Below, piece after piece: positions 25,494-35,165 of a DNA stretch of 64,000 nt. The position numbers and the translations under genes are program-made. Below the pieces are notes generated by a model that saw only the letters and a list, made by a program, of their open reading frames with translations, was not told the DNA's origin and did no database searches. Source of the stretch: Limnothrix sp. CACIAM 69d (GTDB lineage: Bacteria; Cyanobacteriota; Cyanobacteriia; CACIAM-69d). Position 1 is the stretch's first letter. The number at the start of each line of letters is the position of its first letter. The stretch is from the NCBI GenBank assembly GCA_001913845.2, contig MKGP02000048.1:1-64000 (forward strand). Reading direction: 5' to 3'.

Positions 25494-28400
25494 CTAGGGA
25501 GCGGATTGCGCTTCATCCAGTAATTCCAACACCCGATCGAACCGCAAACCGTCAATCCATTGGCTGAAGACTTGCCGCAAGGCGTTGGCACTGTCCGGCA
25601 GCGCCTCCAAAAGCTGCAAGGCTTGGCTATCGCTGCCTCGGGTGACGGCCGCTCGGAATTGTTGCTGCCAAGGATCGGGCAAGCTCGCCAGTTGGGCCAG
25701 CAAGGTATGGGGATCCGCATCGATCGGGGCGGTGTTGGGTTCCGGTTCCGCAGGCGCTTGGTAGAGATATTGCACCCCTAATTTTTGACCCAGCAACTCC
25801 AACAAATCGGTGAAGTTAAAGGGTTTACAAATCAAATCATCACAGCCGGCCGCCAAGATTGCCGCTCGATCTTGGTCAAAAGCACTGGCCGTTAAGGCAA
25901 TGATCAGAGTCTGGTGGCCGCCGGGCTGGGATTTGATCAGGCGACTAGCCGCGTAACCATCCAAACCAGGCATTTTCATATCCATAAAGATGGCCTGGGG
26001 GTGGTGCTGTTGCCACAGTTCGACAGCCATTTGACCGTTAATGGCGGTGATGGTCTGAAAGCCCACCTGATTCAGCAAGTCCGTGAGCAGGGCGCGGCTG
26101 TCCGCATGGTCATCGGCCACCAAAATCATGTAGGCCGGTTGCCCCGGAGCCAGCCGCAGGATGGGTTGCTGGGAAGCGGAGTCGATCGCGCCGCTGGTTT
26201 CCGCCCGCTGGGCTTGGATCGTGACCGTGAAGGTGGCTCCCGTTTGCGGTTGACTATAAACCGAGATGTCGCCGCCCAACAAGCGGGCAAATTCCCGAGA
26301 AATGGACAGGCCCAACCCGGTTCCCTGACCCGATCGCTGGCCAACGGCTGTTTGCTCAAAGGGCCGAAACAGTTGGGCAATTTCTTCGGCGGATAGGCCC
26401 GGCCCCGTGTCGCTGATGTTGAACTCCAGGCCAATGGCGGTGGGGTCGGTCTCGCGGGTGGCCGGGGCCTCGGCGATCAGTGGCGATCGCTCCCCGATCG
26501 GGGTGGTTGACAGTTCCCGCGCCGTCAAAATCACCCGCCCCCGATCAGTAAATTTCAACGCATTGCCCAACAAATTCAGCAAAATTTGCCGCAATCGGTT
26601 CTGATCGGTAATCACAAATTGCGGCAGGGTGGCCGATCGCTCAAAAAGCAACACCAATCCCTTGCTTTCCGCCTTCACGATCAACAGGTCTTGCAAGGTG
26701 TCTAGCAACCGGTGCAGATCAAACCGCTCCAGTTGCAGCGTCATTTGGGCCGCCTCAATTTTGGACATATCCAAAATGCTGTTGATCAGGCCCAAGAGAT
26801 GCTCGCCGCTGCGGTTCACAATATTGGTCTGCTGGCGGTGGGTCAGAGAAAGGGATGGATCTCGCGCCATCAGTTGGGTAAAGCCCAAAATCGCATTCAG
26901 GGGGGTGCGGAGTTCGTGGCTCATTTGGGCTAAAAAGTGACTTTTGGCCCGATTGGCTCGATCGGCCTCTTCCTTGGCAGCCAACAGTTCGGCCGTTTGC
27001 TGTTGGGTTTTGGCGAGCAGTTCGGCCTGTTGCACGGCCACGCCAAATTGCTCAGCAATCCGCACCACGCTGGCCACTTCCACCTCCGTCCAACTGCGCG
27101 GCTGGTCGTTTTGGTAGCAGGCCAACAGGCCCCACAACTGCTCCCGACAGAAAATCGGCACGATGATATAGGCTCTAGCCTCCAAGGCCTCTAGTAACCG
27201 GAGATAGCAATCATCGAAACCGTAGGCATAGATATCACTGACACAGCGACAACTGCGGGTGGTTTGGTAGCTGCCCCCTTGGGTGTCCTGGAGGTAGGAA
27301 TCTTGAATCAACAGATTTTGGCTGTCGATGGTTTTAATGATGCATTCGGGGCGATCGACCGCAATTCGCTCAATGGTGGCGTTGTTATAAACCGGTGTCC
27401 AACCGGGCATCACGGCCTCCGAAACCACTCGCCCGCTCCAGTTCGGCTCAAAGCGGTAGACCAAAACGCGATCGCACTCAATAATTTGCTGAAGCTCGCT
27501 GGTGGTGGTGTCCAGGATGGTTTGTAACTCCAGGGTGCGCCGCATTCGTTGAATCACGCGGGCGATGGTGGTTTCGCGGCGGGCAGTTTTTTGGAGGGCT
27601 AACTCGGCCAGCCGGCGATCGGTAATGTCTGTTAGGGAACAAACCACCCGCTCCACCTGCTGATCTTCATTCAGAATTGGATCCGCATTCACCAACAACC
27701 AGCGCCGCTGTTCGCCTTCGTTCAAGCTCAAGATGGTATTGGCCAAGCGCCATTGGGGATTGGTGATGCGATCGGTTGTCCAAGATTGCCCCGCCGATCG
27801 ATTGGCGGCCCCGCCGCTGCCGGTTTCTCCCCCATCCCAACCCAAACTGGCGCTGAAGCTGGAACTGAAGCCGGTGAAATTGGCTTTCAGCAGGTTACCC
27901 ACACCTCGGTTCACCGTCGGGCGATCGGGCACGGTGGCATCCGGTTCCCCCAAAGCCAAAATCTGCTGAAGCGGCATCAAATCTTGGCCAAGGGTGAAAT
28001 CATTCGGATTGAGAGTGGGCAACCCCGCATGGAAAATTTGCCCCTGCAAAGCCTCTACAGACGTGCCCAACAGCTTAGCTGCCATGGGATTGCAAGACAA
28101 AATGCGCCCACCCGCATCCACCAGCAGCACGCCCGTTGGCAGGCGATCGATCAGCAGTCGGAACCGCATCTCACTTTCGCTGAGGGTTTGCTCCCGCACT
28201 CGCTGTCGATCGAGCATCCGCTCAAACGTGGAAATGGCCAGAGCAATCACCAAAATGACGATCGCCCCTAAGGCCACATCCACCGCCAACCCCGCCGAAG
28301 TGATGCTGGGCAAGTTGGAAGGCTGATTGAGGCCCTCGCTCCCGATCGGGAAATCTGGGGTCTGCTCCGACAACCCAAAAACCGAGTGATTCACCATCCA

Positions 28401-29033
28401 AAACTGCGTGCTGGCCATGGCGGTGTAATGCATCCCCCCAATTCCGCAACCCATGATGGTGGCGCTGCTGAGGGACTGCCAGGAGAAGGGAATTCCACTG
28501 CCAGCCGTTTCCATGCCCGATCGCCCCAACCGCAGCGACAGCCAAGCCGCCCCATAGGCAGACACCAGAGCAATCACCACAGAAGCACCAACCCCCAGCC
28601 AGGAATAGTGAACCTCACCGGGCAACTGCATCGCGCCCATGCCGGTATAGTGCATCGCCACGATCGCCAGCCCCATGCACAGCCCCCCCACCAACAGTGA
28701 AAAACGCACTGCACTGCGGCTCATGACATACAGGCCAATTCCCGAGGCGATCAGGGCCCAAAATAGCGATAGTAATGTGGTGTTGAGGTCATAATGAACG
28801 GCCATGGGCAACTGAAAGGCCAACATGCCCACAAAGTGCATGGACCAAATGCCCACCCCCATGGCCAGGCTGCCACTGACCAACCACAACACCTGCTGGC
28901 GCACGGTTTGGGCCAGGCGCAATCGGCCTGCCACGTCGAGGGCGGTGTAGGACGCGACGATCGCGATCGCCAGCGAAGCACTAACCAACGACCAGTCATA
29001 CATCCCAAAAACGGGACTCAGCAGAGGCTCCAT
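25494..29033 (-). CDS. MHYT-PAS-GAF hybrid histidine kinase
   Basis: A 1179-residue sensor. Residues 1-about 260 hold a seven-helix MHYT domain (MHFVGM, MHYTGMGAM, GGMHYTAMAS), thought to sense O2, CO or NO through metal. Then follow a PAS domain, a phytochrome-like GAF domain (ECDRVLVYRFEPNWSGRVV to GFDDCYLRLLEALEARAYII), HisKA (AQMSHELRTPLNAILGFTQL), a HATPase (GTGLGLSISREFARLLGG), a receiver with Asp in AIFMDMKMPGLDGY, and about 100 helical residues. The GAF keeps the cysteine used for bilin attachment, but the next residue is Tyr instead of His. ATG at 29033 is chosen over TTG at 29039. It heads the signalling operon. Confidence 0.93.
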   Translation of the reverse strand: MEPLLSPVFGMYDWSLVSASLAIAIVASYTALDVAGRLRLAQTVRQQVLWLVSGSLAMGVGIWSMHFVGMLAFQLPMAVHYDLNTTLLSLFWALIASGIGLYVMSRSAVRFSLLVGGLCMGLAIVAMHYTGMGAMQLPGEVHYSWLGVGASVVIALVSAYGAAWLSLRLGRSGMETAGSGIPFSWQSLSSATIMGCGIGGMHYTAMASTQFWMVNHSVFGLSEQTPDFPIGSEGLNQPSNLPSITSAGLAVDVALGAIVILVIALAISTFERMLDRQRVREQTLSESEMRFRLLIDRLPTGVLLVDAGGRILSCNPMAAKLLGTSVEALQGQIFHAGLPTLNPNDFTLGQDLMPLQQILALGEPDATVPDRPTVNRGVGNLLKANFTGFSSSFSASLGWDGGETGSGGAANRSAGQSWTTDRITNPQWRLANTILSLNEGEQRRWLLVNADPILNEDQQVERVVCSLTDITDRRLAELALQKTARRETTIARVIQRMRRTLELQTILDTTTSELQQIIECDRVLVYRFEPNWSGRVVSEAVMPGWTPVYNNATIERIAVDRPECIIKTIDSQNLLIQDSYLQDTQGGSYQTTRSCRCVSDIYAYGFDDCYLRLLEALEARAYIIVPIFCREQLWGLLACYQNDQPRSWTEVEVASVVRIAEQFGVAVQQAELLAKTQQQTAELLAAKEEADRANRAKSHFLAQMSHELRTPLNAILGFTQLMARDPSLSLTHRQQTNIVNRSGEHLLGLINSILDMSKIEAAQMTLQLERFDLHRLLDTLQDLLIVKAESKGLVLLFERSATLPQFVITDQNRLRQILLNLLGNALKFTDRGRVILTARELSTTPIGERSPLIAEAPATRETDPTAIGLEFNISDTGPGLSAEEIAQLFRPFEQTAVGQRSGQGTGLGLSISREFARLLGGDISVYSQPQTGATFTVTIQAQRAETSGAIDSASQQPILRLAPGQPAYMILVADDHADSRALLTDLLNQVGFQTITAINGQMAVELWQQHHPQAIFMDMKMPGLDGYAASRLIKSQPGGHQTLIIALTASAFDQDRAAILAAGCDDLICKPFNFTDLLELLGQKLGVQYLYQAPAEPEPNTAPIDADPHTLLAQLASLPDPWQQQFRAAVTRGSDSQALQLLEALPDSANALRQVFSQWIDGLRFDRVLELLDEAQSAP

Positions 29034-29417
29034 GGGCAATTGTTCACCAGTTCAGGGCTATAGTCGCGGGGAATTAGCTAGGGCGATTAGAGCTTATTTT
29101 GTATAGTGTTCCCAGCCTCACGGGGAATTTCGGCCCTGAGGAAACAACTGCGTTGCTGATCAGTGGTGGTGTTGATCAGTGGCGATCGGTCACGATGATG
29201 AGTCCCGATGATCAATACCGAATGATCAATACCGACAAGCACTATCGATCGATATCGATATAGATACCAAACCGAATATCGATCACTGAAACTAAATCCT
29301 GTCAACAGCCTGTCAACGTGCCTCTTTCAATGTGCCTCAAGGAGCCAATTTGTGCATCTTGCACCGATGGATTGTCCTGTGGGTCTGGTGGAGCTGATTG
29401 ATCAAGTATTGATCGAA
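29034..29417. other. intergenic region with short repeats
   Basis: This 384-bp gap precedes the MHYT kinase and follows the pentapeptide gene. It contains a perfect 14-bp tandem repeat, ATGATCAATACCGA at 29208-29221 and 29222-29235, two copies of TGATCAGTGG around 29160-29185, and an ATCGAT-rich stretch at 29244-29265. No gene or clear promoter can be called. Confidence 0.5.
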
Positions 29418-30587
29418 TTATTGATCGAAGCTGACCCAGAGTCGGTAATTGGTGAAGCCGCCCATCGTGCCCACGGAAATGTCATAGCGAGCGTCTTCTA
29501 GGGCCCGGAAGCGCGTTTTGCTGACCTGGCGGGCGAGGACGCGGCCGTCATCATTGGTTAAGTCAAACCTGGCGCGACCATTGTAAGAATCAAGCCGGAT
29601 TTCAACCGACCCGGACGGTAAATCCACCTGCCAGATATCTTGCTCACCACTGGTCACCTCCCCTTGGGCCGTGCCGTAGCGGCTGAGGGGGTCGATCGAC
29701 AGGGCGTAGGTGTTGGAGCGATCGGCCAGGGTGGGGCCCGCTTGGAAAGGACGAGTCACCACCTGGCGCTCCCAAGGATTGCTCTCGTCGCGGTTGGTGG
29801 ATTGGGCCCGCTGTTCGATCGGGGACAGTTCCACCGACAGTTCATAGGTTTCCGGGCCGCGCAAACTGCTGACCACCACTTGGTATTGGCCTTCGCTGGG
29901 AATTTCAATAAATGCTTCGCCCGTATTGGTGGCCAACCGAGACCCATCGGGCCCCAACACATCAAAGCGTGCATTGCTATTGCGGGAGGAAATCAACACC
30001 TGCATTCGCCCGGGCCGCCCATTCACCAACCACACATCACTGCGATCGCTCGTGACCGTGCCGGTGACCAAGCCGGCCGTCCCGGCCGCATTCAAAGACA
30101 GCACTTGTGGGCCACTGGCCGTTGGGGGCGAGGGCCGAAAATCAGAGCTGGAAAAGTCCACACAGCCCACGTTCGATCGCGCGCCGCTGGGCACGATCGC
30201 CCCGCAAAGGTTGGCCCCGTCCAGGCGTGCTCCGGTTAAATCTGTGCCCCACAGGTAAGCGCCCCGCAGATCTGCGCCGCTCAGGTCGGCTCCCCGCAAG
30301 TTAGCCCGAATGATCAGCGTGTCGCGCAGGTTGGCCCCTCGCAGGTTGGCCCCTCGCAGATCCAACCCATTCAAATCATTGCCCTGAAGGTTGCAACTGG
30401 GGCATTGGTTGCTTTGTACCAAGTTGCGCCGGTTGAAGGTGGTTTGGTTAAAGTCGCTGGCCTGGGCGGGAGTGGCAAATCCCATGGCCAGGGCGGCGAT
30501 CGAGCCAGCTAACCCCCAGCGGCCGACGGCGGAAACGGCAGCAACGGCCAGGGAACGATTGCGGAAGTGGGATTCGATCGCGGACAT
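29418..30587 (-). CDS. exported pentapeptide-repeat protein with two C-terminal beta domains
   Basis: A 389-residue protein starting MSAIESHFRNRSL. A signal peptide ends at about TPAQA-SDF. Pentapeptide repeats of the A(N/D)LRG type run through roughly residues 65-125 (DLRGANLRGANLRD and following). The rest holds two related beta-sandwich segments, each with an (I/V)W-V..RMQV..NARFD..G..L pattern like pre-peptidase C-terminal domains. Function unknown; it should act outside the cytoplasmic membrane. ATG at 30587 is preferred because it places the signal peptide at the N-terminus; an upstream in-frame start would add 86 unlikely residues. Confidence 0.8.
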   Translation of the reverse strand: MSAIESHFRNRSLAVAAVSAVGRWGLAGSIAALAMGFATPAQASDFNQTTFNRRNLVQSNQCPSCNLQGNDLNGLDLRGANLRGANLRDTLIIRANLRGADLSGADLRGAYLWGTDLTGARLDGANLCGAIVPSGARSNVGCVDFSSSDFRPSPPTASGPQVLSLNAAGTAGLVTGTVTSDRSDVWLVNGRPGRMQVLISSRNSNARFDVLGPDGSRLATNTGEAFIEIPSEGQYQVVVSSLRGPETYELSVELSPIEQRAQSTNRDESNPWERQVVTRPFQAGPTLADRSNTYALSIDPLSRYGTAQGEVTSGEQDIWQVDLPSGSVEIRLDSYNGRARFDLTNDDGRVLARQVSKTRFRALEDARYDISVGTMGGFTNYRLWVSFDQ

Positions 30588-30860
30588 GGCAGGGAAATGT
30601 TGTTGAAATGCTGGCTGAAATTCGGGTGGAAATTCGTTCTTGGCGAGGTCGTTTGGAGGCAAGATGCTCTTGCATCCATTCGTTTTTAGCATTCGTTGGC
30701 GAAGACGGCGAGCGATCGGGGGACAGCAAATGGGTTCAGGAGCGCAAAATTGCCCCCAGACCTCGATCGGTTCTCGCGTGATTTTTGATCGGTTCTCGAT
30801 CGGTCCCTTGATCGCCCCTCTGAGCAAGATTGCTCCTTTGATCAACTAATGATCAAATGA

Positions 30861-31904
30861 TCAGTCCAGTGACCGATCGCCCTGCTCAGTTTGGCCGCTG
30901 GAAGATCCGGCCGGCAACCAAACCAGCCAACGATCAAGCACCCGCACCACGGCCCCCTGAGGCAGGGAACGGGTTTGGCTGCCCTGGGGGGCGCTCACCA
31001 AGGCCAACACCGCCGCCACTTGGGCGTAGGTGGGCGATCGGGCGGCTTGTTGGGTCAACCAGCGACGCAACACCCGCCGCTGAAGGGCGATCGGCTCCCG
31101 TTGCAGTTGAGCGCGATCGAGCCGATCGCCCCCATTGCCCAGGTCTGGCCCAGCACGATCGTGCCCATGGGTCTCCAGCCATTGGGCGGTGAGCTGTTCC
31201 AACCATTGGGCCTCATCCGCCAACAGTTCCGCCGTTTGGGCCAAGTGGCGCTCCACCTGGGGGTTAAACGCTGCTCGCAACAGGGGCAACACCTGCGATC
31301 GCAACCGGTTCCGAAAATAGCGCTGATCCTGATTGGTGCTGTCTTCCCAGAGGGGCAACTGCCAAATTCGGCAAAATTCCGCCGTTTCTGCCCTTGTCCA
31401 ATTCAGCAGCGGGCGCACCAATTGCAGCGACCCGAGCGATCGTTGCCAATCCAAAGACCCCAACCCATCGCCCCCGCTGCCGCGAATTAGGTGATGCAAC
31501 AAGGTTTCTGCCCGATCGCTGGCCGTGTGTCCCGTCACGATCGCGCTGCACCGGTGCTGTTGGGCCAAGCTGCTCAGGGCATCGTAGCGCCAGGCGCGGG
31601 CGGCCGCTTCGTTGGCTTGGGGCGCATCCCAGGTAGCCAAAACGGCGGGCAATCCCCAATCGTTGGCTAATTGAATCACGAAGTCCCCATTGGCGGCCGC
31701 ATCGGAGCGCCAACCGTGGTTGCAGTGCCCCACCACCAATTCCCAGTGCCAAAGGCGGCGCAGATCCACCAACAACCGCAACAGGCCGATCGAATCTTGA
31801 CCGCCGGAAACCGCCACCAACACCCTGGTTCCGATCGGGAGTAAACCGCGCGATCGCAGGGTCTGGTGAAAACGGGCATGTTGATCACTCCAGGGTTCCG
31901 CCAC
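30861..31904 (-). CDS. tilS: tRNA(Ile)-lysidine synthetase
   Basis: A 347-residue TilS. The PP-loop AVSGGQDS at about 30-37, NEAAARAWRYDAL and VTGHTASDRAETLLHHLIRG are family hallmarks, and STNQDQRYFRNRLR follows. It converts C34 of tRNA-Ile(CAU) to lysidine so that AUA is read as isoleucine; it is essential in bacteria. It begins at GTG. The compact C-terminal region is normal for cyanobacterial forms. Confidence 0.94.
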   Translation of the reverse strand: MAEPWSDQHARFHQTLRSRGLLPIGTRVLVAVSGGQDSIGLLRLLVDLRRLWHWELVVGHCNHGWRSDAAANGDFVIQLANDWGLPAVLATWDAPQANEAAARAWRYDALSSLAQQHRCSAIVTGHTASDRAETLLHHLIRGSGGDGLGSLDWQRSLGSLQLVRPLLNWTRAETAEFCRIWQLPLWEDSTNQDQRYFRNRLRSQVLPLLRAAFNPQVERHLAQTAELLADEAQWLEQLTAQWLETHGHDRAGPDLGNGGDRLDRAQLQREPIALQRRVLRRWLTQQAARSPTYAQVAAVLALVSAPQGSQTRSLPQGAVVRVLDRWLVWLPAGSSSGQTEQGDRSLD

Positions 31905-31976
31905 CCTTACTGTTCCCCCTGCACCTCAAGGAGTGGAATCGCCTAGGACTATCACTGAGCACTCTAGGACTATTGC

Positions 31977-34013
31977 CTAAAACTTGGGCAACTCAACGGC
32001 GGCCAACGAATCGCGCCGTTTGCGAGCCTTAGCCAAGGTGGGGGCGGGCCATTGGGGCAACGGTTCCGAGGTCGCCACTGGAGTCGATCGCGCCGGCCAA
32101 TCCATCAACTCCGCTTCCAAGGACAGCACCTCCGCCAAAGGCGTTGCTAAATCTTCCCCATCAATGGGTTCAAGATCAATAGGTTCAATGGGTTCCACCG
32201 GATCCGGTCGCTGATCTTGATCGCTCAGATCCGGTCGTTCAGGCTCCGACAGTGGATCAAAATCCGTCGAATGGGAGTCCAGGGGGTACAAGTCAATCGA
32301 AGGGCGGGCCGGGCGATCGCGCTGGGTTGATTCGGCTTCGATCGTCCCTAGATCCGCCAGCGATCGGGGCGAGCTGCTGTGGTGCGGCTCGGTCAGGGGC
32401 AGTTGGATCGATCGCCTCGGAGCGGGGGCCGGCAGGGGGGAAACTGGGCTGGGCAAATTCGCTGCCTCCGTCTCCGCCAAGGCCATCAACTTAGCCAACA
32501 GATCGCTTTGCTCCGTAGGACTGAGGGGGCGGGGCCAATCACTCAACCACAGAGCATCGGCTAGATCATCGAGGCCATCGGGATCCAGACCCGCGAGGTC
32601 ATCGGTTGCCGCCGCGTCCGGTAGGGATTCCCACTCGGAGATCACCCCATCGGACTCGATCGGGGACAAAGCCTTGGGCGTAAGGCCCTGTGCATGATTA
32701 GCATGATCGGCCGGTGCATGATCGATCGCCGCCAATTGTGCTTGCTGTCGAATTTGATAGGACAAATTTGGAGCAGTTTGCTCTAGGTCCCAATTCAGTA
32801 GGGCCAAAATTTCTTCAGTCCGAATGGCATCGATCGGGTCGGCCGTCAGTTCCGCAGGCGGCTCCGGTGCTGGGGTCGAGATTGCCGTTGCCTCCCAATC
32901 CCCATCAGCCCAATCCCCATCAGTCCAACCCTGATCAACCCATTGATCCTCTTGATCATCAATCAAGTCACCTTGATCATCAGTCAAGTCACCACTGCCC
33001 AAGGAGGACGGCTCAGATTGGGTCAGGGCCAACGAATACGCCAGCGATCGAGGTTCCGTTTCGTTCAAGGGCGGCAAGACCGATCGCCCATATTCCTGCT
33101 CTAGGCATTGTTCCAAGGCGGTTCGTAGTTGCAGGGTTTGCCGTTGTTGGCGCTTGAGTCGTTCCTGCAAGTCCTGTTGCCGCCCTTGCAGTTGCATCAG
33201 CTCATCGGCTTGCTTCAAGCACTGCTCTTGCAGCAATGCACAGGCCCGTTCCAGTTGGGCAATGCGTCCCCGATCGCAGGACTCCTGCTGCACCCATTCC
33301 GCCCGTTCCTGATCCTGTTGGGTCAACTGGGCTTGGGCCGCGGCCAAGGCTTCGGCCAAGCGTGCCGCCTCCTGTTTGGTGCTCTCAAAATCTCGCGATC
33401 GCGCGTCGTAGAGGGCCTGTTGGGTTTGGGCCCGCATTTGTTGCAAATCCAGGGTGGCCCGGCATTCCGCCACCGCCGTTTCCAACCGGGTCACCTGTTG
33501 CCGCAATTGCTCGTTTTCTTGGTTCAGGGACTCCGCCACCGCCACCAATTGGGCCACATCCGTGGGCCCGATGGGTAACCCGCCTGAGGAGCGATCGCCC
33601 CTGAGTCGAGAGTCACCCAATCGGGAACCATTCAAGGCGGCATCATTGGGCCGAGACCCCCTCAACCGAGAGCCGCCATTGTTGGGTTCCTCGCGCTGGC
33701 ATGGTAGCTCCGCAGGTGATCGGGCTGGCCGATTTCCTGACCAATAGGGCTGCAAAACATCCGTGCCCGATCGCGCCGGCCCCGTTGCTGCTGGGTTGGT
33801 GCTGTTGGGATTAGGGATTTGGGAATTGATTATCTCGGAACTCGAGTTCGCCCCCGCTTCCATCCGATCGCCCCGATCGGCCAGGCGATCCAGGGCCGCA
33901 TCCGCTCCGCCATCCGCTCCATCCTCAACCAATGCTTCCAAAGACAGTGCTCCCGGAAAATTAACCGTCGTCCAGTCTTGGTCAGAATCAGGGCAAGGGG
34001 GCGTTAAATCCAT
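31977..34013 (-). CDS. large coiled-coil protein of unknown function
   Basis: A 678-residue protein from the ATG MDLTPPCPDSDQ. Residues about 1-160 are low-complexity (with RLRGSR/RLGDSRLRGD repeats). A long coiled coil spans roughly 165-320 (VAVAESLNQENEQLRQQV onward, rich in Gln, Leu and Arg). The remaining half is acidic and disordered, with DDQ and DGDW repeats (LTDDQGDLIDDQEDQW; TDGDWADGDWEAT). No enzymatic motif is seen. It may be a scaffold or filament-like protein. An in-frame start at 34115 would add 34 residues. Confidence 0.7.
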   Translation of the reverse strand: MDLTPPCPDSDQDWTTVNFPGALSLEALVEDGADGGADAALDRLADRGDRMEAGANSSSEIINSQIPNPNSTNPAATGPARSGTDVLQPYWSGNRPARSPAELPCQREEPNNGGSRLRGSRPNDAALNGSRLGDSRLRGDRSSGGLPIGPTDVAQLVAVAESLNQENEQLRQQVTRLETAVAECRATLDLQQMRAQTQQALYDARSRDFESTKQEAARLAEALAAAQAQLTQQDQERAEWVQQESCDRGRIAQLERACALLQEQCLKQADELMQLQGRQQDLQERLKRQQRQTLQLRTALEQCLEQEYGRSVLPPLNETEPRSLAYSLALTQSEPSSLGSGDLTDDQGDLIDDQEDQWVDQGWTDGDWADGDWEATAISTPAPEPPAELTADPIDAIRTEEILALLNWDLEQTAPNLSYQIRQQAQLAAIDHAPADHANHAQGLTPKALSPIESDGVISEWESLPDAAATDDLAGLDPDGLDDLADALWLSDWPRPLSPTEQSDLLAKLMALAETEAANLPSPVSPLPAPAPRRSIQLPLTEPHHSSSPRSLADLGTIEAESTQRDRPARPSIDLYPLDSHSTDFDPLSEPERPDLSDQDQRPDPVEPIEPIDLEPIDGEDLATPLAEVLSLEAELMDWPARSTPVATSEPLPQWPAPTLAKARKRRDSLAAVELPKF

Positions 34014-34184
34014 AGTCGCTGCTCGGGCCGTTTCGCAAGCGTCCCAACAAAGGGTGGCTTTCTCAGTAACGCATACAATTTTCTGGAGTGCAATTTTTTC
34101 TGGAGTGCAATCCACAAAACGCTAATCTGACGTTTTGATGAGGGAATTTAATGATGGGCCGCTCCCTGATTTTTCCCCCTGATT

Positions 34185-35141
34185 TTAAGGTTGCCACCCC
34201 CACCAGAGCCGCACACCGACGATCAACAACAGCACCCCGATCGCCACCCCATCCCGGGCCCGCAACCGAGGCACAGACAGGGGCAAAGAATGACGATCGG
34301 GGCTGGTGAATCCGCGTACTTGCATGGCGGTGGCCATCTGCTCCGCTCGCATCAACAGATTTTCCAGCAGGCGTTCTGCCAAAATCAGCCAAATTTTGAC
34401 TGCGCCGCGCCAACCCAGCCGCCGCCAGTTGATGGCGCGGGTGCGAATCGATCGCACCAGATTTTGCACCTCTTCTAACACCAGCGGAATGAACCGCAGG
34501 GAGAGGGTCAACGTCAGGGTCACTTCTGCCACGGGCAGGCCCAAGCGTCCCAAAGGAGCCATCAAGCTCTCTAAACCCGCTGCAATTTCTTCGGGAGCCG
34601 TGGTCAACAAAAACAGCGTGGTGCTGTAAATCAAAATGAAGACCAAACTGCCAACCCGCACGCCCAAGCCCAGCGATCGCCGGGACACCTTCAACCAGCC
34701 CTGCTGCACCAACCAATACCGATATGAGGTGGGCTGGGGCAAGGCTTCAGGCGAGATCGCCTGGCCCGCTGGGGCTGAACCACTGGCTGGGTATGGGTTG
34801 TTAACCCCGCTCAAATTAGGCCAATTCAAATCCGCCGGCGATCGGGATTGATATTTCAGGCCGTAGCCATCGGGAGACAGGGCCGTGAGCAAGGTGGCGA
34901 AAAAGCCCACCAGCAACAACCAAACCAACTGCTGTCGCCAAACTCGCCAGGGAATTCCGGCCCCCACGGTCAACAGCACCAACAAGGCCACCAACCCTAA
35001 CCGGGCCACCCCGCTGGCCAAAATGGGCATCAGCAGGAAAGCCAACAGCCAACCCAGCTTCACCCGAGAATCCAGGCGATGGAGCCAAGTGACCGGTTGT
35101 TCAAGGTACAGCCCCAAGGGGAGCGATCGCATTAAGTCCAT
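34185..35141 (-). CDS. ecfT: energy-coupling factor transporter T component (CbiQ/EcfT family)
   Basis: A 318-residue membrane protein with about six TM segments and the EcfT cytoplasmic signature with Ala-Arg-Gly motifs (SIRTRAINWRR and AMQVRGFTSPDRHSL). EcfT couples the ATPases to a substrate-binding S protein for vitamin or metal uptake. No ATPase or S gene is beside it, so the substrate cannot be told. An unusual Pro/Ser/Gly loop of about 45 residues (about 100-145) separates two TM segments. Confidence 0.88.
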   Translation of the reverse strand: MDLMRSLPLGLYLEQPVTWLHRLDSRVKLGWLLAFLLMPILASGVARLGLVALLVLLTVGAGIPWRVWRQQLVWLLLVGFFATLLTALSPDGYGLKYQSRSPADLNWPNLSGVNNPYPASGSAPAGQAISPEALPQPTSYRYWLVQQGWLKVSRRSLGLGVRVGSLVFILIYSTTLFLLTTAPEEIAAGLESLMAPLGRLGLPVAEVTLTLTLSLRFIPLVLEEVQNLVRSIRTRAINWRRLGWRGAVKIWLILAERLLENLLMRAEQMATAMQVRGFTSPDRHSLPLSVPRLRARDGVAIGVLLLIVGVRLWWGWQP

Positions 35142-35165
35142 GAACGGCAGCGCCTAAGGGCAGCG

